This document shows, in pieces, positions 10,467 through 13,548 of a DNA stretch of 13,548 bases. A model generated the notes under the pieces. That model ran no database searches. It was not told where the DNA came from and was given only the letters and a program-made list of their open reading frames with translations. The first letter of the stretch is position 1. Every line of letters begins with the position of its first letter. Origin of the DNA: BOG-933 sp037132135 (GTDB lineage: Bacteria > Pseudomonadota > Alphaproteobacteria > Azospirillales > Azospirillaceae); contig JBAXPR010000094.1 of assembly GCA_037132135.1 (NCBI GenBank), positions 1 to 13,548 on the forward strand. Reading direction: 5' to 3'. The position numbers were made by a program, and so were the translations under genes.

Positions 10467-11855
10467 CTATGCCGCAATCTGATCGAGGACGCCGAGGAAC
10501 TCGCCGAGGGCGTGACTGACCCGGCGCGAGCTGGTGAGGGCGCTCTCGACACTGCCCAGTCGCGAGACTTCGCCGGGAATGTCGACGTGGCCGCCATCCT
10601 GCCGGTAGCCGTCCATCAGAGTGTTGGCGAGGCTGGCGATGTCAGCGTCGTGGGTGGCGCCGGCACTCAGCCAGCTCCAGAAGCCGGAGACAACACCGGC
10701 CAGCTGGCCATAACTGCCGCCGGGCAGGGTCAGGCCATCGGCGCCGATCTGACGGCCGCCGGCGGTCAGGCTGGCGGCGACGGCGGCGGCGGCTCCGCTC
10801 TTCAGGGTCTTGGTCCCCGAGAGCAGCTCCGGGTTGATCTCAAGGCTGTGGCGGTCGGCGCCGATGAAAAAGCCGAAGCCGAGATCGCTGCCGCTGCCCG
10901 GCGGCGCCATGTCGTAGGCGTCCGAGAAACTGGTCGGCTGCTTGGGCCGGCTGCGCCCGAGCAGGGTGGTGGCCACGGCGTCGAGCTGGGAGCGCAGCTT
11001 GCGCGGGATTTCGGCCTCGGAGGCGGGGTCGGCCGGGCGCGGCGGCCGGGCGCGCGAGCCGTCGGCGGCAAGACGCAGCAGGGCGCCGAGGCGGCCGTCG
11101 TTGATCCGGCCCTCGGCAATCACCGCGCCGGGTACCGCCGGGGCGGTGGCGGTGCTGGTGAAGCGGGTCGGCTGGCCGTCGAGCAGAGCCTGGCCGCTGG
11201 CGGTATAGAGCGCGATGCCGCGGTTCTCGCGCGAAAAGACGTTGGCGCCGGTGGTCTCGACCACCTTGGAAATCAGGATGTCACGCCGGGCCTCGGCCTC
11301 GTCGCTTGGACGGTTGAGCGCGGCCTGGGTGGCGATGGTACGGTTTTCCCGGTAAATTGCGCCGAGGGTCTGGTTGAGGTCGTCGAGGCCGGTGCCGACG
11401 TCGGTGGCGACCCGCCCGGCCAACCGCTCGACCCCCGCTGCCAGCGTGCGCACGCAGGTGCCCAGCGCCTCGCCGCAGGTCAGGACCGCCCGGGCGGCGG
11501 CGGCATCCTGGGGGGCGGCGGCCAGCCCGCGCCAGGATTGGCTGAAGGCTTCGAAGCGGCTGCCGAGGTCGGGAGCGCCGTCGGCGGCTGCGAACAGGGC
11601 GCCGACCTCGCGGAGGTAGCGGTCGCGGACCAGCGCCGCGCCCTCGCGGGCGGCGATCTCGCTGGCCTGGGCCCGGAGGGGCCCGGAGAGGGGCCGGGAC
11701 GGCGCGGCCGGGACCGGCACGACAGGAGCCGTAACGGCGGCGGCGGCGCTGTCGGGAGCGGCCGGCGCCGGTACGGCCTCGGTCCCGCCCGCCGTGCCGG
11801 TGGGCACGAGGTGAAAACCGCTGGCAACCGAGGCGATGGCTCCGAATAGGCCCAT
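10467..11855 (-). CDS. FlgK-like flagellar hook-associated protein, divergent and orphan
   Basis: A 462-residue protein. Its homology to HAP1/FlgK is pieced together from: residues 75-145 (RDRYLREV..., SRFEAFSQSWRGLAAAPQDA, ARAVLTCGEAL), the RRDILISKVVETTGANVF block (190-207) followed by GIALYTASGQALLDG (213-227), GRINDGRLGALLRL (249-262), and LEINPELLSGTK (338-349). The C-terminal helix 424-462 (VDIPGEVSRL ... RVSHALGEFLGVLDQIAA) matches the FlgK D0 end. The canonical first 50 residues of FlgK (the ALSGL...NIANANT helix) are replaced by a Pro/Ala-rich stretch (20-58). ATG 11855 is preferred to upstream starts because the sigma-54 promoter at 11893-11908 would start transcription near 11882, and a weak GGGGA precedes it. 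It ends 12 bases from the convergent kinase and no other flagellar gene is near. Confidence 0.75.
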   Translation of the reverse strand: MGLFGAIASVASGFHLVPTGTAGGTEAVPAPAAPDSAAAAVTAPVVPVPAAPSRPLSGPLRAQASEIAAREGAALVRDRYLREVGALFAAADGAPDLGSRFEAFSQSWRGLAAAPQDAAAARAVLTCGEALGTCVRTLAAGVERLAGRVATDVGTGLDDLNQTLGAIYRENRTIATQAALNRPSDEAEARRDILISKVVETTGANVFSRENRGIALYTASGQALLDGQPTRFTSTATAPAVPGAVIAEGRINDGRLGALLRLAADGSRARPPRPADPASEAEIPRKLRSQLDAVATTLLGRSRPKQPTSFSDAYDMAPPGSGSDLGFGFFIGADRHSLEINPELLSGTKTLKSGAAAAVAASLTAGGRQIGADGLTLPGGSYGQLAGVVSGFWSWLSAGATHDADIASLANTLMDGYRQDGGHVDIPGEVSRLGSVESALTSSRRVSHALGEFLGVLDQIAA

Positions 11856-11872
11856 GGGTCCGTTGATCCCCG

Positions 11873-11887
11873 CTGACGATGCGTCAG
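11873..11887. promoter_or_regulatory. Inverted repeat at the FlgK-like transcription start
   Basis: CTGACG-ATG-CGTCAG is a perfect 6-bp inverted repeat. It straddles the start predicted from the adjacent sigma-54 promoter (about 11882). It could be an operator or a short hairpin at the 5' end of the message. Confidence 0.35.
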
Positions 11888-11892
11888 GATCA

Positions 11893-11908
11893 AGCAAGTT
11901 CCGCGCCA
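11893..11908 (-). promoter_or_regulatory. Sigma-54 (RpoN) promoter of the FlgK-like gene
   Basis: The minus strand reads TGGCGCGGAACTTGCT. The consensus is TGGCACG-N4-TTGCW, so there is a single mismatch (A to G), and the invariant GG and GC are separated by exactly 10 bases. The predicted start near 11882 leaves a leader of about 27 bases to ATG 11855. RpoN control of hook and hook-associated genes is common in flagellated alphaproteobacteria, which supports the FlgK assignment. Confidence 0.75.
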
Positions 11909-12129
11909 GAGGTTCCGGCCGGGAAACCGGGGCCGGCCGCCGGGCCGGCTGGTGCTTCCTGCCGCCCGCCCGGCAGCTTTTTCCGCCAGCCCCGCCACCG
12001 GCAGCCGGGATGTCCCGCCCGGTCGCTGCAGGCCGGGATCCCGCCGGAGCCGGGGTCAACCACGCGCCGGAGGACGGGCAGGTCTCTCCGCGAAGGTCGG
12101 AACCCGCCGGCGGGAGGGGGGCGGGGGTT
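11909..12129. other. Gene-free stretch upstream of the sigma-54 promoter
   Basis: About 220 GC-rich bases between the FlgK-like promoter and the hairpin behind the next gene. Open frames cross it on both strands, but they are Pro/Gly/Arg-rich, have no ribosome binding site and resemble nothing. It is the place where an enhancer for a sigma-54 activator would be expected; I cannot pick out a specific site. It also holds the hairpin listed at 11959-11982. Confidence 0.5.
11959..11982 (+). terminator. Terminator-like hairpin on the plus strand
   Basis: CTGCCG (11959-11964), a six-base loop and CGGCAG (11971-11976) form a perfect 6-bp stem, followed on the plus strand by CTTTTT. This has the form of a small intrinsic terminator, but there is no plus-strand gene before it; it could stop antisense transcripts running out of the FlgK-like region, or be chance. 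Confidence 0.3.
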
Positions 12130-12154
12130 GAGCGGCCGGATCATCCGGCGGCTC
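12130..12154 (-). terminator. Long hairpin behind the 158-residue gene
   Basis: GAGC and GCCGGAT (12130-12133, 12135-12141) pair with ATCCGGC and GCTC (12143-12149, 12151-12154) around a single central C, with one G-G mismatch (12134/12150). It begins 8 bases past the stop codon at 12163. There is no T-run on either side, so it is a strong 3'-end hairpin or REP-like palindrome rather than a textbook intrinsic terminator. Confidence 0.45.
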
Positions 12155-12162
12155 CCGAGCGG

Positions 12163-12639
12163 CTAGATCCGATCCAGCTCGAGCGCCAGTTTCCTTGCGT
12201 CGGCGGCCCAGTCATCGCTCAGATTGACCGTCGGATTGAGCGCCTCGTCGCCCGTCGGCGGCGGCGGTGCGGCGGTCGCGACGCGACTTTCGCGCCGTTG
12301 ATGAAAGAGAACGTTGATCGTGGTCCCCGACTCGCACTGCTTGTTAATTCTGTCGGCAACATCAAGGAATTGCGCGATCTGCTCGGCGGAGAATCCCCGC
12401 TTCGACAAGGTGTCAAAAACAGCCGCCGACGAATACTTATTGATGCTGACGTCTCTGTTCTTAAGGTTGTAGTGGCTGCCGCTCTTCGTTACCGCCCAGC
12501 GCGGCGGGTTCATCCCATCAATATTTATGACTTCGCTGGTAACCAGCAGGCTCTTGGTCCCCAGGACATGACCAAAGATGCAATCTGCTCCCCCAACCGG
12601 AATCAGGATCCAGTTGTCAAGAGTGACCCGACCACTCAT
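12163..12639 (-). CDS. Hypothetical protein, 158 residues
   Basis: I do not recognise the family with certainty. The start ATG 12639 has GGGGG at five to six bases; a TTG directly before it (12642) is a less likely start. The first 60 residues look like a compact beta-rich domain with VTLDNWILIP, a CIFGHVLG strand, LLVTSEVINID and RWAVTKSGSHYNL. A pattern of TS-x-V-x-x-ID followed by T-x-SGS-x-Y-x-L occurs in small proteobacterial proteins that I remember only vaguely. A helical middle (FSAEQIAQFLDVADRINKQC) is followed by a Pro-rich linker and an acidic C-terminal helix. Base composition around 12300-12640 is less GC-rich than in neighbouring genes. The frame continues upstream without a stop into a hydrophobic stretch that resembles a signal peptide but has no standard start codon, so the true N-terminus is uncertain. 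Confidence 0.7.
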   Translation of the reverse strand: MSGRVTLDNWILIPVGGADCIFGHVLGTKSLLVTSEVINIDGMNPPRWAVTKSGSHYNLKNRDVSINKYSSAAVFDTLSKRGFSAEQIAQFLDVADRINKQCESGTTINVLFHQRRESRVATAAPPPPTGDEALNPTVNLSDDWAADARKLALELDRI

Positions 12640-12786
12640 CAAAACCCCCGGTATGGTGGCGGCCCGGTCTCCGGCAAGAGACGACAGCGGCTGATCAACA
12701 ATAATTAGTAAGCACAGGATGCCACCAAGGCGCCTCCCGCTGATGGCGAGGGGGCCGATGGCAAAACCTTCAAGACAAGTTGCACT
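12640..12786 (-). other. Long leader of the 158-residue gene
   Basis: About 140 bases lie between the promoter at 12787-12815 and ATG 12639. In the frame of that gene, the stretch encodes RRLGGILCLLIIVDQPL then SSLAGD without ATG, GTG or TTG. A seven-codon frame starting TTG GTG GCA and ending TAA, preceded by GGGAGG, also lies here. I see no recognisable riboswitch. Confidence 0.4.
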
Positions 12787-12815
12787 ATTAAATGGGATCA
12801 GCGCTGAATTGTCAA
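12787..12815 (-). promoter_or_regulatory. Sigma-70 promoter for the 158-residue gene
   Basis: The minus strand carries a perfect TTGACA (12810-12815), a 17-base spacer and TTTAAT (12787-12792, five of six matches to TATAAT). Transcription would start near 12780 and run into the gene at 12639. Confidence 0.6.
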
Positions 12816-12818
12816 TGG

Positions 12819-12842
12819 GGACCCCCGCCGATACGGGGGTCC
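12819..12842 (-). terminator. Strong hairpin between the two small genes
   Basis: GGACCCCCG (12819-12827) and CGGGGGTCC (12834-12842) form a perfect 9-bp stem with a six-base loop. It stands 43 bases past the stop of the 55-residue gene and just before the -35 box of the next promoter. There is no U-tract. It probably marks or protects the 3' end of the small message. Confidence 0.5.
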
Positions 12843-12885
12843 GTCTACGGAGCGGACCGGAGGCTCCTGGCCTTCGGTGCCGTTT

Positions 12886-13053
12886 TCATGCCGCGTCGCC
12901 GCCCATGATCCAGACATCCATTTCGATCTGGACCGCGGTCACCGCCGAGGACAGGCACTCGCTCCAGGAGGCCGCCGAATCCCGGTAGGCCCGCACCGCA
13001 CGACGATAAATTTCGGTCCAGACGCCTTCGCTGGAGAGATCGAAAAGGGACAT
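12886..13053 (-). CDS. Small hypothetical protein, 55 residues
   Basis: ATG 13053 follows a good GGAGG (13059-13063, five bases away), and the frame ends with TGA at 12886. The protein begins MSLFDLSSEGVWTEIY and continues RRAVRAYRDSAASWSECL, then SSAVTAVQIEMDVWIMGG. It looks mostly helical, with Trp at 12, 31 and 47 and a single Cys (34), and it has no signal peptide. Third positions are rich in G and C, as in the real genes around it. I do not recognise a family. It has its own upstream control region with a CtrA-type box and is followed by a strong hairpin, so it looks like a monocistronic small-protein gene. Confidence 0.7.
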   Translation of the reverse strand: MSLFDLSSEGVWTEIYRRAVRAYRDSAASWSECLSSAVTAVQIEMDVWIMGGDAA

Positions 13054-13077
13054 GACAGCCTCCATCGGTGTAAGTTG

Positions 13078-13093
13078 TTAACCTATCCTTAAC
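13078..13093. promoter_or_regulatory. CtrA-type binding site upstream of the 55-residue gene
   Basis: TTAA-CCTATCC-TTAAC fits the alphaproteobacterial CtrA consensus TTAA-N7-TTAAC in every fixed base. It lies 25 bases before ATG 13053. A weak minus-strand -35 TTGACC (13108-13113) with AAGGAT 17 bases on would put the box over the -10 and start, a repressing position; the promoter itself is unclear. Confidence 0.5.
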
Positions 13094-13179
13094 CATGGCC
13101 GAGCCAAGGTCAAGACAAAATGTCGCAGCCCCGGTTCGGTCGCCGGGACAGTGATATTATTTTGCAACAGTCTCTTATC

Positions 13180-13212
13180 AGCCATTGCTCGAAAGCCATC
13201 TTAGCAATGGCT
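13180..13212. repeat. Perfect 10-bp inverted repeat
   Basis: AGCCATTGCT (13180-13189) and AGCAATGGCT (13203-13212) are exact reverse complements separated by 13 bases. There is no T-run on either side. It could be a small structured RNA element or a regulator site. Confidence 0.6.
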
Positions 13213-13307
13213 CGGCGTTGGCGGCGCGTCGTGGGCAGTTGGATGGGTAAGCGCCTGAGGCGATTCGGAAAAGCTGCTGACAAGTTGTTAACCAATCTCG
13301 GCAGCTT

Positions 13308-13333
13308 CCGCCGCCAGGGGCCGCCGCCAGGGG
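13308..13333. repeat. Tandem duplication of 13 bp
   Basis: CCGCCGCCAGGGG occurs twice in a row with no difference. Thirteen is not a multiple of three, which argues against a coding frame under selection here. Confidence 0.8.
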
Positions 13334-13509
13334 GCGCCCGCAGCGGCAGGACCCCGGTTTTTTGCAGCGTCCGCGCCGAAAGTATGCTTCCATTGGTCCG
13401 AGTGCCCAGCGCCTGTTCTGGCACCGTCAGCCTGGTGACCGTGCCGCCTGCCGCGGCCGGCCCCGGGGCTCACCGTCCCTTTCATGATGATCGGCGCATG
13501 CCTATCCGG

Positions 13510-13538
13510 TTGACACATACACCCACTAGGGATAGAGT
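13510..13538 (+). promoter_or_regulatory. Sigma-70 promoter pointing out of the window
   Basis: TTGACA (13510-13515), a 17-base spacer and TAGAGT (13533-13538, four of six). Transcription would start near 13545 on the plus strand, so the gene it serves should lie just beyond the right edge. Confidence 0.5.
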
Positions 13539-13548
13539 TTGTTCAAAG

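Larger units (their letters stand above)
13094..13509. other. About 415 bases without a convincing gene
   Basis: It contains an inverted repeat (13180-13212), a tandem 13-bp repeat (13308-13333), and a second copy of AAGTTGTTAACC (13282-13293; first copy 13072-13083, overlapping the CtrA box). A T6 run (13358-13363) follows a GC-rich structured stretch. A plus-strand frame from ATG 13207 stays open to the right edge (114 codons) and a minus-strand frame covers 13110-13424. Both have weaker G/C bias at third positions than the real genes and no clear ribosome binding site, so neither is called. Confidence 0.5.

Noticed and set aside
11856..12059. N-terminal extension of the FlgK-like gene by 68 codons
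   Set aside because: The extension is low-complexity Pro/Gly/Arg sequence and would lie upstream of the sigma-54 promoter, outside its transcript.
11836..12708. Plus-strand open frame of about 290 codons
   Set aside because: It runs antisense to the 158-residue gene and through its leader and the FlgK-like promoter; its product has no recognisable feature and a Pro/Arg-rich first half.
13110..13424. Minus-strand frame of 104 codons
   Set aside because: Overlaps the inverted and tandem repeats, has weak codon bias and no ribosome binding site; its product is Arg/Pro-rich without a fold pattern.
13207..13548. Plus-strand frame open to the right edge (114 codons)
   Set aside because: No clear ribosome binding site, weak codon bias, a 13-bp tandem repeat and a T6 run inside, and no recognisable protein features.

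Overview
High-GC DNA from what looks like a free-living, flagellated alphaproteobacterium, most likely in or near the Rhodospirillales. This is an inference. It rests on the strong G/C bias at third codon positions, two large hybrid histidine kinases, a near-consensus sigma-54 promoter in front of a FlgK-like gene, and a consensus CtrA box (TTAA-N7-TTAAC) in front of a small gene.

Layout. (1) 1-3617, minus: a membrane-anchored hybrid kinase (extracellular cache-type sensor, two PAS, HisKA/HATPase, two receivers, HPt). It runs off the left edge. HPt homology stops just after the phospho-accepting His, exactly where an imperfect palindrome begins, so the gene may be interrupted by the end of an IS200/IS605-type element. 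(2) 3827-5410, minus: a reductive activator of corrinoid proteins (2Fe-2S plus ASKHA-type domain, RamA/RACE family). (3) 5545-10454, plus, divergent from (2): a tightly coupled operon of a corrinoid-binding protein, a UroD/MtaA-type methyltransferase-fold protein, a DUF1638 protein and a soluble GAF-PAS hybrid kinase with receiver and HPt. All junctions overlap (4, 4 and 8 bases). A 17-base inverted repeat lies between the divergent units. (4) 10467-11855, minus: an orphan FlgK-like protein with its own sigma-54 promoter. (5) 12163-12639 and 12886-13053, minus: two small genes of unknown function, with a consensus -35/-10 promoter, hairpins and a CtrA box around them. (6) 13094-13548: no convincing gene; repeats, and a good plus-strand promoter pointing out of the window.

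The centrepiece is (2)+(3). A corrinoid methyl-transfer module (carrier, methyltransferase-fold protein, reactivase) is translationally coupled to a cytoplasmic phosphorelay kinase, and no dedicated MttB/MtaB-type substrate methyltransferase is visible. The UroD-type protein lacks two of the three residues that normally bind the catalytic zinc. The module may be a specialised demethylase with its own sensor, or a corrinoid-based sensing device that signals through the kinase. The sequence alone cannot decide between these.
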